From: Tyto alba | Lineage: Eukaryota > Chordata > Aves > Strigiformes > Tytonidae | Reading direction: 5' to 3' | Length of the DNA stretch: 64,000 nucleotides | Assembly: GCF_018691265.1 (NCBI RefSeq) | Contig: NW_024881322.1 | Location: 1,426,001 to 1,490,000 of the forward strand | Part shown: piece after piece, positions 13,101 through 27,800 of the stretch | Position numbering within the stretch: the stretch's first letter is position 1 | How the letters are laid out: every line of letters begins with the position of its first letter | The notes under the pieces: model-generated | What the model saw: only the letters and a program-made list of their open reading frames with translations | What the model was told of the DNA's origin: nothing | Database searches by the model: none | Program-made: the position numbers and the translations under genes

Positions 13101-15753
13101 TTCATATATTTGATGTTTTAATAGATAGAAGAGGGCTAATTTACAATAGATTCAGGTTACCAAAGGTGACTTTATTAAACAGTAGGGACACATTGGAGGG
13201 ATAAGCTGATATTTATAGAATATCTAACCAATTTATTTTGGCAAGCAGAAGGTGCATAAATCAGTCCAAGGATAATCACTGTATCAGCCTCTATGGGAAA
13301 CAGTAATCCCCTGAGGAGCCGCTCAGGACCCTTCATACGTCAGCAGTTTGGGGAAGGCATTCCACTGTTCTCTACAGCTACGTGAGGAAATCAGCAGCAG
13401 TATTATCTCCCCAAATAATACCTGGCAATACTCATTAACACGGGGAGACAGATTATTTAAGTCTTCTAATGTTCAGACTGTTTTCTTGTAACTATAGGAA
13501 AGTGGAGAGTAAACACTGAATTTTCTGCAGCCAATTTATTTCCTCTGACTTCTTACTTTTTGAAATTATTAGCTAATTTTCTATTTTTAATTTCTTTTTC
13601 TCTTAAAAGGAATCTCTCAATACAGAGTTCTGAAGCAAAACAGAAAATTCAACTCCATTAAGTTATACGAATGTATTTATCACAAGGCAACAATAGTCTC
13701 TAATCAGAATTACCTTAGTTGGGAAATAGCGTTTGGTCTTGAATTGCTTAAGGAAAGAAGAGAGGAAAAATGTTGTAAAGAATAGTATGACAGACCAGAA
13801 GAGAACATCTGGAATATATGGTCCATGATGGCCACAAGCTGATCCACGAAACACACCATGAAATTCTAAACATTCCTGTAAAGAGAAAAAGTCCTTAAAT
13901 TTCTACATTTTACTCATTTGGTACATTCAACCTAACTTGCATTTTTTCAAAATAAAACAAATTTGAGAAACTCCATAATCCCCAAAACGGGTTCCTTCCT
14001 TCATCACAACCTCATCCCAAAATGCCAGAAATGTGTGCTGTCTGTTCCAGAAGAGCCACAGTACCATCACTGACTATTTTGGGATGCCAAAATGCTGGGA
14101 GATGCCCAAGAAGAAACAACTTCTTTGCATTCACCCCATTTCCATTCTACTTCTCAAAGCATCACAAGATTGAATGCATAAATAAACACTGGGGACTAAG
14201 CCCTGGAAGAGCAGACCATCCAACACCAACTATCGAGCTAATGAACATAAAAAGGGGCTCTCCTCCATTTCTTCCACCACTTTATTCTTGACTTTGTTTT
14301 TTTCCTGATACAGTCAAGGAATAAACAGACTTTTACAAAACGAGATTAACTCAACTGCAAGAAAAAAAGCTTCTAGTAAAGTAGGAAAGCATCATAAATA
14401 ATGGATTTGAATAAAAAAAGAAAACGAAGTGAGACGATCCGTATTTAAAGGCTCACTGAAATGAAAAGTAAAGAATTAATGTAGACATATGGAGTGTAAG
14501 GAAAGAACAAGCCAATAAACCAAACAGAAGCAGCATTACCACAACTCAGTCTTTATGCAGGTCAATTTTTCAAAAATTTAACTTATGACAAAAATTCTCC
14601 CCATTAACAATCTACTTTGATTATAAGCACCACCAAATCGTAGAACAGTTCTGTCTCTCCAGGAAGACTAAAGATGCTGAAGAGAACAAAAAAGTTTATA
14701 AAATAAATATAAAAACTTAGCTGAAGAGAAATTGCCATCCTAGGTGATTACGGTAGACTAGGAGCCATCGGTAGTACACAGAAAACACTGCAGCTAAAAC
14801 TCAAGTAAAGCCCTGAGGCTTTTCATAGGGTTTTTTCCTGTGCAAAAGACCTATTTTCAGTGTGAACATCTAGGCTCACACACAAGGAGAGCCTATACTC
14901 GAGTATCTACCACCATTTTAGACAGCCCAGGGTGGCCAAAGTAGGCACACACAGCTAGCAAATGTAACACAGAGTCAGTATCAGATCCAAACCATGCAAG
15001 ATGTAGGTGGAAACCAGATGCCAGGGTATGCAAAGTGACTGCAGATAGCTGCATTTAGGCAACTGAATCCCACCGAAGGAACTACTCATCAGCAAATACA
15101 TTTCTTCCGAAAAGCCTTTGGTATCACTTCCACGCGTTAACTTTACTCCTCTCCACCTAACCCACAAAATTCGGTTTGGTTACAAAATACCCAGCCCACA
15201 ATGTAATACTTTCAAGCCTATTCCTTCAAATAGCTCTTCCCCTTTCCCTTTAACCCTTAATTTTCAAAATATTTTATTCCAATCAATATTTAGGTAGTTT
15301 CTTTGAATCTGTTATAGCTTTATATCAGTGTCTAAATCTAATGAAATGTGTTTGCTACCACATTTTAACTGCAGATTCCATCTTCACATCATCTTAAAAA
15401 TATTTGTTGATCCTTTCCAGGAAACTGAAGGAAGCAATCTCCTAGTTATTCACCTCATCGTATTCATCTGCACTTCAGAAAGGAGGCTGTTCTGACTACC
15501 AGGATTAAAGTGGCTACCTCAAGCAGACATTTATGATAGTAGCATTTCTTGCCATGGACTTGCCCATCCAAACCACTACAAGGACTGTTTAAAGCATTAT
15601 GAGAAGAATAAAAGAGTTCAAAAATACAGTTTTAAAGAAAACAGTCCAGGTTCAAATCAAGAAAGAAACCAGATGTAAATATTGATCAAGACTGGTACTG
15701 GGTGGGCATTTATTTTTTATACATACACACATGCACGCACACAAACTCACATA

Positions 15754-15818
<65 letters not shown>

Positions 15819-18800
15819 CTCTATATAGATATCTGTCTCAAATACTCACAGAAACTGTAAGGTTACTCCATGCTATATTTTCCACAGACTTATTCATACT
15901 CCTCCACACCTGCAAAGTTTCATTGCTGGGTTTCTCAGGCTCAGAACATACACATCTGAAGAAAAAAAGAGAAAAAAAAAAATTTACATGCTTTTAAGCC
16001 GTGTGTGCCAAAATGCAGCAGTTTTCAGTAGTTTCAAAAATCCTGAAGAGTGTAAATCAGAGTTTATCCCAACCTGCTAGGAAAGGAGCTGAGTACAAGG
16101 CTCCTTACATGACACAAAATAGGAGTATTGGTGGGCAGGGAGGGGGGGTGGAAAAGAAGAATCAGAGGCAACCGCTCAGGAGGTTTAAGAGGTTGGACAA
16201 AAACCCCCACTATGTATTTCAAAGAATTAGAAGTAGGCAAGAAGTTGTCTTAAAAAACAGACAGATCAGTCAAATAGTTAACTGGAGTAATGCCTGAAAA
16301 TAAAACGAAATAGATAGTATTTGTGGACTTCTACCTATTGTGGATAAAAGATGAAGATAAAAATCCAAATGACACCACTTTTCAACAACCCTAGACTAAT
16401 ATATACTGTGTTATTTCTAAAAATTTCTACACAATTTGACTAACTTGGCACAAATAGTTGTCTATGACTGTGTACAAGTTAAGGTTTTTAGATTTATATA
16501 CAGCATAACAGCCCACAGTGAGTCCAACTTCAGTTAGTCCTACTGTACACCAACGTAAGAGAAAACAGAGAGACTGAAACCATTTAACTTGGAACACTGA
16601 CGCAGATGACTCAATTTCAGCAACTCCTTTTCAAACCAGACACGTCATTATCCTCTAGATGTTCCCGAGTCTTTTCTAAAATTGTTGTAGTCAGCCATTT
16701 ATCTTGCATTTGGCATGCCTTCTCATCTACACATGAACAAAACTAGTCACCCTGAAGACACCATTTCTGAGTATGTAGGGGGCTAACTGAAAATATAAAT
16801 GCATAAATTGCTCAGACTTAAAATAGCTGCATACGTGCATTTTTAATAATTTTTCGTACAAAAGTAAAAGTGCCCCTCCCTACTGCAGTGGTGTGCAAAC
16901 CTGGACTGCAGAATCCTTTCTGCCAGACAGGGCGACAGAAGTACACATCAGTAAAAAAAACAAAACAAAACAAAAAATCTCCACAACACACTGAATATTG
17001 ATTTAATACAATGTTTTCAAATAAATCTCTTCAAGTACACAAAACCGTGAGCTTAACATGTAAACATTATAAAAACATGTGAAAAATACAGCTCCTTTTC
17101 CTATGGGATTCATCAAGATAGTGAAAAACAAAGAGTCATGGAAGAGTCATGGAAGAGTCATGGAAGAGTCATGGAAGAGTCATGGAAGAGTCATGGAAGA
17201 GTCATGGAAGAGTCATGGAAGAGTCATGGAAGAGTCATGGAAGAGTCATGGAAGAGTCATGGAAGAGTCATGGAAGAGTCATGGAAGAGTCATGGAAGAG
17301 TCATGGAAGAGTCATGGAAGAGTCATGGAAGAGTCATGGAAGAGTCATGGAAGGGCAAACTTGCATCCTGATAGTGTGAAGGTAAAGGAAGAAAAAGCTC
17401 TAAATGTGCATGGGCAAAAAGAACCTAGATTTCAAAGCACAACATTTAGGGATCTTAAAAAAAATGATTAAAAAAAAATTTATTTTAATAACTGAATCCT
17501 AAAGTAACAGCAAAAGAAAATAGTAGAAGACTGGAAAGCAGTAATTACTGATTGCAGTTATCACACAGGAACTTAAAAATCATCAGAAGAGAAAGGAACT
17601 GCAACAATAAATACGATGAGAGAAAAAAAAAGCATCTTCAGTTATTGGTTAAGGTGAACAAGCACACTGAAGGAAGACTGACAGACAAATTTCTCAACAA
17701 ATGCAATGACGATAAAGGATGACACCAAGTAGGTAAGTGGAAATCCAGGAAGAAAAATTAAAACCAGAAAATGCAAGAATATTTGAGACTGTCTTCTGTC
17801 TCACTTCTCTAAAGATGCTTGTTCCACACTCTCTTCCCCACTGCGGGTACAGAAGCCGGGGGGGGTAGGTGGGAAAGAGGGGAAAAAAAAAAGCAATTGT
17901 GGAAGTCTGGATGTCCTACAGCTCTGTGATAGGAAAAAAATACAGGACAAACCAAAGGTGAAGTCTGGGGCAGGTCCTGAAAGAGCTAAACCAAGCATAC
18001 ATCACGCTTCCCTCCGTCCACCCTCGGGGCTTGCCCACGCTAGCAGAACACAGCCAGGTGGCAAGGGGCAGCAGACCCACAGCCCAGCTTCTGCCAGATT
18101 AGGGAATTTAACCCGGGGGACCCAGGCGGGAGCAGCCTGTTCCTGGGGGACTGCCTGCACCCCGCGGAAGGGGCCGACGCTGCACCGGGGGGAGCGCGAG
18201 GAGGACGGGACAGCAGAGACAACGCGGGAGGAACTGTCTGCCGGCCTCCTTCCCCACCCCCTGCGCCGCTCAGCACGAGTACACAGAGAAACTGGGACTG
18301 AAGTTGAGCCCAGGAAGAAGGGAGGGGTGGGGGGAAAGTGTTTTTAAGATTTAGGTTTTATTTTCTCCTTCCCTTGCTCTGATTTGATTGGTAAGAAATG
18401 GAATTAAGTTCCCTAAGCCAAGTCTGTTTTGTATGTAACAGCAATTGCTGAGTGATCTCCCTCTTCTTATCTCCACCCATGAGACTTTCATCCTATTTTT
18501 CCCCCCCCCCCGTCCAGCTGAGGAGAGGGGGTGATCGAGGAGTTTGGTGGGCACCTGGCATCCAGTCAAGGTCAACACACTACAGGTAGATAATACACAA
18601 CTGCCACCGAAATAAATCACATGTAAAAATGATACATCTAGATAGCTTGCTTATTGCATTACTTAAATGAAATAAAATTATTTTTGTACTGAGAGTTTGA
18701 CTGCTCGTTACTATAACGAATAGAACTAATAATTCTACTTAGTCGGGAAAGAAAAAAAATATGGCTGTAATGTATTTTCTATTATTCTCCTCTCTCTCAG

Positions 18801-21800
18801 AAAATAATTGTTTAAAATTCAAGCCTTCTCCCATAATGACAGTCGAAAGCAACACTGTTTAAAGATGCTAACTGCATGTTCTTAACATTTGAAAGTTGCA
18901 GAAGCTCTCCATGCCTCGGCTACCTGGCAATACTCCTCACCCAGGTGGGGTAAACTGTTCTTTCTTTCTAGAAACGGCAGGCATAACTCCTGTTCTGCCC
19001 TTTCATCTCCAGGCTAACCTTTTCTAAAGCTGCAATTAAAGCAGGCATTGTCACAGCCCCTCATCCCTTCCAACCACCCATAGCTAACACAGAAAATTCA
19101 ATTCCACAGCAGCCTGAATAGAATTTTTTTGAGGTTTCTCATGCCCGTACCACCCCCAGCATTCCTCTTACCCTCCCGTGGAGAAACACACACTGCAGTT
19201 TTGTAAAAACGATATGTCTCTGTACTGTAAACATTTTCTGTACGTATTTTACCAACAGATAGAAACGTGGTACTTACGAATACAAAGTCAGTTTATCCAG
19301 ATCATTGTGCATATTGAAGGCATACACTTCTCCCAAATGAAAAAGCTTTTCCAATGCCTCATAAATAAATATGATGCATATAAGCGCTGCAAAAGCTTCC
19401 TCAGTAAATCGAGTGATGTAACACACAAGGCTGCTGGCATCTGTGGCTACAAGCACTATGCATAAAAATGCAGTCCACAGACCAATGCTAGTTCGCAGGG
19501 AGAGGTAGGAAAGATTATAATCCCTGTATGAAGAAAGAAACAAAAGTATTAACTGAGCCAAAAGTCACCTGTGCAATATTCTATTTGAAAACAAATGCTG
19601 AGGCCAAGCTCTATAGCCATTCACCACTTGTCTCAACTCTGATGTTAATTCTGAAGGAAGCTGGAACTTCTGTCTCCTCTTCCACCAAAAGCAAAGCAAC
19701 ACTGCAAGGTGTTTCTAGGATTGAGGGTGCAACCACTTAGTTTGGGAAGCACCACGGGGATGATCTTCCCAGCACTACCTAGATGCTTTCTCCTCGAGGG
19801 AAGATCAGTCGCTGTTTGCCCCTGCAGAATCAAAGCCAACATCTCCACACAGTCAGAATGTAACTTTTACTGAAGTCCCAGCTGCTTCTTAACACCGAGG
19901 CTCCTCATTAAGGCTCACCAGCCCCTCACAGCTCTGACGAACCACGTCCATCTCTCCGTCTTTCTGCTGCATTTACATCTCCACCAACATCCACTTTCAA
20001 CACACAACTGCTTTCAATTTCAACTATTCTAACAGGCTAGGAAGTGCATCAAGCTAATACAAACATCACTTACCTGCAAAACTTAAATAATATTTTTTCA
20101 AATACTAGAACTGGTCCGGTGCTCCCCAAAATAGTAAGAGGTTGCCCAGCAAAGAGAGAATAGGCAATCCCAGTTAATGAGGCTCCAAAGAGAGACTCTA
20201 TTGCACTCTGTTTGGGGGAAAAGAAACCGCTGTAACTATGTTGTCTTTCAGACGAGGGCTTAGCAACACATCTGCGTAAATACATTTTTAAGATGCATTA
20301 ACTCAGAAACAAGACAAGATGTAAAAACACTGCAATTAATATTGATGCTTGAGACAAGAATAACTTAACACACTTTTGCAGTAACAATAGCACGGACAAA
20401 AGATTTTGAAAACTTCACTTCTGAGAAACATAAAGCCACTCAAAACCATGACAGCAAGTTACTAGTCCTGCTAGCTATGAAGGAAAAATGTACCAACAAT
20501 TACTACAAATTAAAGAAAAAAAAAGTTACTCAACATGTAGTATACAGAAAGAATTATCTGTCTCTGTAAAGAAAATAAGAAATATATATTGCAACATACC
20601 TGTATCAAGACACGATACGGTGTGCCGTATCAAACCTGCATCAGTCTACCAAGCATTACAAAAGAAAAAACTGACAGGCAGAGCTGCAGGGGAAATTACT
20701 GAACACTGTCGGCTTATGTATACATGACACCAAAAATAGATGAGCAGTACAGCAGCGTCCCACCTGGTAATGCATTTCTTTTCATTGAAGTAAGATTATC
20801 TACTTCAGCTCTTGAGTTAAATGTTTCACTATAACATTTTCTGCTTAAAAAAAAAAAGTTACAATGCACCTCAAAAGAGAGGGACAGGACTTTTTAGATA
20901 CTAAAATGATACTAAAGTTACTTGAAAGTAGTGAACTACACCATTCGCAACTATGAGAAGTAATGGATTGCAGATTAACAGGCTCCTGGTAGAGATTTTA
21001 AGTGTTTGTTATTTTGCAATTATGCAAGCCTAAGAAAACAGTATTTATGCAAACCTAAGCTCCAATTCAGGAAAGCATCTAAAATTGGACAAAATGGTTT
21101 GCTAAAACGGGGCTATTAAAAAAAACGAACACACGAGTCCTTTGGTCATTACATGAGAAAAAGAAAAAATATTCCCAGTCTTTCGTTCTATTACCTTTGA
21201 ACTAGTGGTTTTGGTTAGTCAATGCATTAACCTTGGGGCTCTCAATCAGGGTGGCAGGGACGGGAGAACTGTGGAGGTGATGACCTCTGGCAATGGGTGG
21301 GAAGGTTTCAAACACAAACTGTGTACCTTACAATGTCAGCTACTGTGCTTGAACATGGGTGTGCAGTAACTAAATTTTATATTCAATGATGCACACCAAG
21401 TATCTGAAGGCAGGAGCAAACCCGCAAACAATTCCAGACAGCTAAAAGAAAGAAGTTGTTGAAGAATCAAGCTTTAAAAGAAGCATATTTTCATAATTAT
21501 ACAAGATGTACATTCAAAAATTACATCAACATTTTGATAACCATTCCTACATTGAGTGGCAAAAACAGCACAGAGAAGATATAATTTATTTCCGTATTTG
21601 CTATCAGCTCGAAGTGCTACATCAATGAACAAAAATCTGACTCAACGGCATTACTTAAAACTAAATTTTAATATAGTAGGGGCTTAAAAGCTTGATCTAA
21701 GTATTAAGAAGAACTTCATAGCAACATAAGCTTTACCAGAATCTTAACATTTGTAAAGGACATGTCTGAATACATCCTGATTTAAAAACAGAAAATGACA

Positions 21801-24800
21801 GATTTAAAAACAGAAAATACACTTCAAACTAGTTTACTCACAAGCCAATTGACACAGACACCGAGTTATTAACACTGCCGATGGTAAGTACTCTTGCCCT
21901 GCTTCAAAACCCCAAGCGCCACGACATTTTAGTTAAGAAGTTGCTGGTGTCATCCACCGCCCAACCCAACTGCATCCGAATTTTGTAGGCGTACGGTTTA
22001 GAGTCAAGTCATTGACAACGAAGAGTATTTTCTGCTCGTAAACCTTAGCCACTTTCTTTTGTTGTTGACAGCACAGCGTTAGCGAAAGCATGTCCACAGC
22101 CTGTCCGTTACTGAAACACACCATTGACTGCGACCCGCGCGCTGCAGGCATATTCTCATCCTCGTAGGCCTACTACTCAAGGCCAGCAGACGTTCTTGGC
22201 TATCCACCTCGAGCCCCCGACTTCGCCTAAAGCAGGCCTAGCGGGATGGTGCACCTTGACTGCTATTCCGTTATTTTTAAAGTAGCCAAAAAGAAGGTAA
22301 TGCAAGCCTTTTCTCAATTCAAGAAGCCATTCATCCAATAAGGCAGGATAAACATTTTTTACCTCCACTGTGCATCTTCTCCTGTTCACATGGGTTCCCC
22401 AACATTTTCCACAGCAATTACCTTTTGGGGAAGATCTGCTTTGGGGCAGGCTAATCAAGTGCTGTGGGTAAATTCTTCAAATACAAGTATAAAATAAATG
22501 AGACAAATGCACACAGTGACTTGCCTCTGAAGGTCTAAAAGCCTGGCCACTACCATTCTTTGTACTCACTATTCTGCCTTGTGTAGCTTCTCCCAGGAGC
22601 CCTCCAAAAGTGATTACAGGAGACATACAGGCACAGTATAGGAAAAGAATCGAGGCCAGGCACTGCAGGCTTAATGCATCCTTGAAGTCACTCAAGAAAA
22701 AAGGTGCTTTCCTTTGGATGTCAAGTATCAAACCACCAAAAAGCCTAAATAGGTGAGATGAAACTCGTCAAACTGTACACTAAAGGATTCTAGCTAGTTC
22801 AAAACTATGGGCTACACATGACTGCCAGTGCCTACTGCCAGCACAAATTAGCTATTTCATAATCCAGATTAAAGCATAACAGTTTAAAACGTAAATGAGA
22901 AACTTATCTATTCCAATTCAGCAGTATTCCAAATACAATCAAGCAGGCTATCCACATTTTTAAAAGCTGGCTAGGTATTTTTGTATATGGGCTAGATACT
23001 GAAAAAAATATCTTTGCAAATGATTTTGCCTAAATAACGTTTTAAATCAAATCTGTCTTATGGTATTCAAAACAAGGAACAGAAGAAATATGCTAAACCT
23101 CAACCAAGACTACTGCATTGATGCATTTCAATATTGCTACTCCAGTGAATAGTTGTAGCTTTCTGATTCAAATTCTCTACACACATATGATTAGGTCCAT
23201 AAATAAATTTAGGCCTCTAATTTTTAACAGTGTTTTCATCTGGAGTAAAGACATATTCTACAAATGAAAACAGAAAAGCAGACATGTATAAGTTAGTTCA
23301 ACTGGGTAAGTTATTAGCAAGAAATCAAAAAGCTTTTGACAGTTTCAAAAAATTTTTCAAGATTCCAAAACACTAGGTATAATCTGCACCTACAAAAGTT
23401 TGATTATATACTTGAACTATTAAAAAAAATAAAAATTTTCCATTCCCAAGAAAAACAATAGTCTCATCTAAAGGTAATTATTCTGGGGGCAGAAAGAACC
23501 TTCTTGGCTCCACATACTGTCTGCAAAAAGGCAAAAGTAAATATAACAAGCCAAAATGGTAAAAGTCTACACAAATGTTATAAAGTCCTTCTTGCAAAGG
23601 TGTGCGTAAGATGCATTTCATTTACAAGTTTACAATTTTGTGGATAACAACATTGCACATATTTTCCAGAATTTCTCGGTTGATTTAATCTCTAGTTTCT
23701 CCTGTGAGATCGATCCTAAGGTCTAATCTTAACCAGGTATTTCCAATGTTGGGCACTTTTTTGGCAAGTATTTTGGAATTAACAGAGGAGAACAACGCAA
23801 CTCAACTCAAAGAAATTCCTTCAATTTTATTTTAGATCTAAAAGAAACCTAACCAAAACTGAAACCTAACCAATACCAAAGTATTTTCTGCCACTTGATA
23901 GTCCTTGTTGTTTCATTTCATACATGTTTAATAAAACAGACTTGCATTAGTGGAAATTTTTAGTACCTAGCCCAATACTGAAAACCGTATATTCCTGCTA
24001 TAATTATGATAAGTGCATGCTCTTGACAATTAAAGATCAAAACCCAACTCTTAGAAGTCAGTTAAATTAGGCAGCATCTTATATGAAATCCTTCGCAAAT
24101 GTGTTGAGAAACATTGCCACAGGCTTGAAAATGCTTTAAGCACATTGGCATTTATAGGCAAGAATCCAACACTTGAAAAGGAAAAAGGATGCGCTCTGAC
24201 ATTTATACCATGATTTTTTTATGTTCAAATGTCATCATTAAAAACTGCGAAGACTTATCGCTTTTATTTCTTTATGGTAGCTAGTATTTAGGGAAGTGAA
24301 CACACCTTCCAGTTCTCTCAAGTTCAGGTCCAGCATGATGGCCTTCTTCTTTGAGAGTCTCTCCTGTAGGAGTAGATCCATTTGGAAATTTAGGAACCTT
24401 CCTTTTCTCCTACAGGGGGGGAGGGAGGAGGAAAAAAAAAATAAAAATAAAAATCACACTGATACTGCGTTTGAACTAAAAAGTATAATTCAAAGAAAGT
24501 GTGCAGATACTCTATGCCTCCCAAATCTTTTTCACGTTCGCAGCGTATCACCAGTTTTCCACTTGCCAAATTCATTTTTTGTTGAATACAGATGACTAGA
24601 GCTGTACAACACTCCCCAAAAGATCTTATTAGTGCCTTGCACAACATTATTAATCTTCCCACTTTCTACAAGAAATATGTGCCCAAGGCATGACAAAACA
24701 AAGCCTGCCTTTGAGGCACAGTAGAGGCCCAACCTTGAAGCCAAATCTTTAGATTTTTTTTTTTGTTTCCCCCCCTCAATCATTTCCAGAGTAGGAGCCT

Positions 24801-27800
24801 CGAGCTTCTGACAGAAGCTGACCTCGCTTCATGACACACGCACTGTTTAGCTGAAGTAAGAAGTGATTCCAGCATAAATAAGAAGTCATTCTCCTACCGA
24901 GCACGCTGCTCAGCGGCTCCTCATGGCCTTCTCGGCGGAGCTTGCCCGCCCACAACCCCCCAGCCCTGCGTATTTTGGAAATGAGTGCAGCGGTGGCCTC
25001 GGGCTCTTCCTGAACAAACTGCAGCGCTGTCGCTCCTGCCCCTGCACTCCCTCCCCCCAAGCCACCTCTGGATTCGACACCAACCTCAACCTTCCGGGCC
25101 CCCCCCTGCTCCTGGCAGCGGGAATTCCCCTCGGCTGTAAAGAGGGAGAGAGGGGGAAGGGGGCAGAGCCCCTCCGAGGCCCCGCTTCCCCCCGGCTCTC
25201 ATCCTAACCCCGTATCACCGCTGCGCGATATCATCCGTTTTTACCTATTTCATAAACGTTCTGTGAACGTCGTCTGCCAGGCAATATACATTAAAACACT
25301 TCAGTGTCACATGCAAATAAGTTTTTATCAGACTTACAGTATTTTCGCTGCTGTTAGATTAGTAACAAAATCTACACTGTGGACTCAGGTACAATTTTGG
25401 GCCAATTCTCCTAGATCTCACATGAACTCTTTTCAGCATTACAAAAGGAAATACAGTAAATAGAATTTACTTAAAAGCACAGCACAAAACTCATGCAACT
25501 ATTTTTTTTTTTTTTTATTTGCTTAAATGGACTATCCACTTTTTCTTCCAAATGGATGTGAGGGCTTTCCTGATTCTTTACTAAAGCTTATACTCAGTAC
25601 ACAATTTACTTGCATTGGGAAACGGCATTTTCCAAGTAAAAATCATGGGAGCTGCCTAGTGGAGGTCTGGGGATTTTTGTCTTTTACCTGGGAAGGAACA
25701 CTTTTTGGTGGCTCAATTCGTATAGATGGATCCCATTCTCCTGGAGGCAGGACTGTCACTTGGTCTAAAAATTCATCAATTCCTGACAACAAATCATTTC
25801 GGTCTTTTGCTTTATAGGCAACATCATGGAAAACCTATAGGAAGAAAGTACTCAACATTTTCAGGTTTGGCTTTTTTTTCTTTTTTTTTTTTTTTTTTTT
25901 TGAAAAAGGAACTGATTACAAGGAACACTTCATTATTTAGGCTTTTACTTTACCTACATACTTTTGCATTAAGAACTACCTGTATGCACACCCCTATGGA
26001 ATATAAAAGAAGGAAGTTACATCCCTAAACTCAAAAGAAATATTGAGTTCATTTCTAAAATGAATTAAAAAGTGGATCTTCAATATTCGGTAAATCAAGT
26101 TCATGTACCACTGCCTGAATAATTCTGCCCTACAGTCACTGTGCCACTATTCTGTGCTACATCAGGACAAAAATACTTTAAATAAAAACTTGTGTTATGG
26201 TTTGAAGGTTATTAAGAATAGGAACTTTATTTGTATACCTCTAGCTTAATTTCTTCTTTAAAAGACTTCCTAAAACAAACATGAAAGCAATCTTCCTCCT
26301 ACTCAAAAAAAAAAAAAAAAAAAAAAAACACACAAAAAACCCCCAAAACCCTACACTGTTCTACAGACTACTACAACATAAACTCAGATCTGACAAACAG
26401 GTAGTATTTAAACAAAACAACTCCTGCTGAATCCCAAGTTTAATTTCATACAAAGAAAAAAAAAATAATAAAAAAGTGCTAGTTTTGCTAGAAAAAACTC
26501 TTTGCAGAAGATGATCCTAAACTGCTTCTGTACGTTCGAAACCTGAACTGTTTGTCTCCAAAGGCCTGGTCATTAAGTGTTCTAATTGTAAATTAGACCT
26601 TTGAAGCCTATTTAAGTTTTTTTTCAAGCACTGAATAATTTGAATTTTTCTATTTCAATAATCTACAGTATTCCTAAAAATCAGCCTACCTAAAAAAATT
26701 TGAAGTGATAAATAAAGCTTTTAATATTCAGTTCTTACATTAAACAAATACTGTGTTCACAGACTAGTTGCCCAATTGTAAAATGACCGATTTCTGGTTT
26801 GCATTTCCAGACTTGAAATTGTTCTACAGAAATATTAGAATTTCTGCTAGATAACCGTAACAATTACCAGCAATTCAGCAGGTGGCGCTCAATGCGAAGT
26901 CAGAACTAAAACATGCCGATTTTGTTCAGTTAGATGACAATAGTCTTAGAAAGTCTGGATTCCCCTGTGCTCTTTAAAACTGTCCACCAGGGCTCTAACC
27001 ATAGGATTCAAATGCCTAGTACAATTCTAATCTTAATTATTTGTCCTAACTTTGATTTAAAAAAAAAAAAAAAAAAGTCACATGCATTCTTAAACTTCAT
27101 CTTGTCCTTTTCAGCAGGGATTCATATCAGAGGCTGTTCTATTTAGTAGTTTAATACAAAAATTACATCTATAACCAAAGCTAAAATATTTTTTCAGAAA
27201 TACATTCAGAATTTTCTTCAAGACAGACAAGGGGAAAAGTTCCTTTACTATTATCTAGTTCACTAACACAAAAAATATAAGTTTACAGTTCTTCATTTAA
27301 CCAGTTTGTTTGGGTTTTTTTCTTTAACCTGTCACTCCAATACATTTATTGAAAACAGTCAGTACAATCCATCGCTCTAGACTTCTTCACCTACAAATGT
27401 TTAAAACACATCACTCACATCATCTGTCATAAGTGTTGCTATCGATCTTCCAATTTCATGGTACTGTGGAGCTTTTCCTGCTGGTCCCAGCAACAAAAAC
27501 AAAAACCTGTGGAGAAAGCAATCGAGATGAAAACAGCTAACTCGTGTATATGCTCAGAGGGTTCTTTAATGTTTTAAGGACATTTGGTGGTGAAGTGAAA
27601 AGATCCTTCTTCACCATTTCAGATTTTAAAGACTGCTGCAAGACTAGGACTTGTTTCAAAGCTGTTACTTGAAGGAACTCTAATCCTGACCCAAAATTAC
27701 TCCAAAATCTTCTTTATTAAACCTAATTTTTCAACTTCTTTATCATGCCATAAACGTAGCAGAAATCTACAGGTTAGAGCCAAACGAGTATTTCCTCTGG

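Larger units (their letters stand above)
15956..19277. other. Intron between 19278-19523 and 15850-15955 (3.3 kb)
   Basis: It holds an 11-bp minisatellite (17133-17352), a GC-rich patch (about 18000-18330) and a C11 run (18491-18501). Plus-strand open frames across the minisatellite arise because the repeat has no stop in any plus-strand frame. Confidence 0.8.

Noticed and set aside
17079..17471. 130-codon plus-strand open frame and two overlapping ones
   Set aside because: They translate the 11-bp minisatellite, whose unit has no stop in any plus-strand frame.
17958..18347. 129-codon plus-strand open frame in a GC-rich patch
   Set aside because: Compositional; no recognisable domain or gene structure.
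20614..20631. Small hairpin with 7-bp stem GATACGG and 4-nt loop
   Set aside because: Stems of this size are expected several times by chance in 64 kb.
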